Assembly (NCBI GenBank): GCA_025612375.1
Contig: JAAXKN010000013.1
Coordinates: forward strand, 45,398-109,397
Source of the DNA: Ignavibacteria bacterium
Lineage (GTDB): Bacteria; Bacteroidota; Ignavibacteria; Ignavibacteriales; SURF-24
DNA: 64,000 bases
Reading direction: 5' to 3'
Position 1 is the first letter of the stretch, and every line of letters starts with the position of its first letter. Under the pieces are notes generated by a model. That model made no database searches, was not told where the DNA came from, and saw only the letters and a list, made by a program, of their open reading frames with translations. The position numbers and the translations under genes were made by a program. Shown in pieces: positions 63,864 through 64,000 of this stretch.

Positions 63864-64000
63864 ACATTTCCAGGGACTTTATTGAAATTACAAGGCGAAA
63901 GTTACAAATTTATAACCTAAAAGAAAAAGCGAAAGTCCTCCTCTACAGGACCTGTGCAAAGTCATTGAAAAAGGTATTGAAAAAGTTTAAGATAGAAGGA

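Overview
The window looks like a chromosomal segment of a Gram-negative bacterium from the Ignavibacteria (Bacteroidetes/Chlorobi group). Supporting signs are a secreted repeat protein with a type IX secretion (T9SS) type A C-terminal sorting domain (YPNPFNPST...GQEV...G.Y.Y), a small histone H1-like Hc1 protein, many lipoproteins and beta-barrel-like outer-membrane proteins, and housekeeping genes of that lineage. Usable sigma70-like promoters (TTGACA/TATAAT type) can be read upstream of groES, uvrD and the OPT transporter. No transposase, phage gene, rRNA or CRISPR array was seen.

Layout. 1-7 kb: sucD (cut by the window edge), a small orphan gene, then a leftward block of gatA, two tatA genes, purQ, purS, pssA, psd and an unknown gene. 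7-15 kb, rightward: an orphan RelB/DinJ-type antitoxin, ybaB-recR-methyltransferase, two related lipoproteins (the second apparently starting at ATT), ftsX, an SLBB export protein plus a Wzc-type tyrosine autokinase, and UDP-glucuronate decarboxylase. 15-17 kb, leftward: groES-groEL with a readable promoter and CIRCE operator. 17-31 kb, rightward: CPBP protease, pdxJ, a TIGR02757 protein; a peptide-use cluster (OPT transporter, PqqD-like protein, Xaa-His dipeptidase, MFS carrier, outer-membrane protein, short M29-like aminopeptidase); uvrD/pcrA and a phosphofructokinase with pyrophosphate-type active-site residues. A proC-like gene reads leftward.

32-39 kb is the most interesting part: a one-direction cluster of secreted SGNH hydrolase, membrane-anchored SGNH protein, fatty-acyl-AMP-ligase-like enzyme, acyl carrier protein, AlgI/DltB-type MBOAT and a second secreted SGNH hydrolase. 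Its logic resembles DltABCD or alginate/cellulose acetylation: activate an acyl group, load it on a carrier, pass it through the membrane by the MBOAT, and attach or remove it outside with SGNH enzymes. The ligase family suggests an acyl group rather than D-alanine. It is followed by the 850-residue T9SS-type repeat protein and a PAS histidine kinase.

44-52 kb: a murein-peptide pair (NlpC/P60 endopeptidase and Tat-exported Ala-Glu epimerase), an active/inactive M16 peptidase pair, a C11 clostripain-like lipoprotein, an unknown tail-anchored protein, an alpha/beta hydrolase and bioY. 52-64 kb: a FadF-like ETF:menaquinone oxidoreductase, the histone H1-like protein, an acyl-ACP thioesterase, an MBL hydrolase, small membrane proteins, tRNA-Ala(CGC), tandem paralogous beta-barrel proteins, the SRP RNA, sixA, an EthD-like protein and a lipoprotein.
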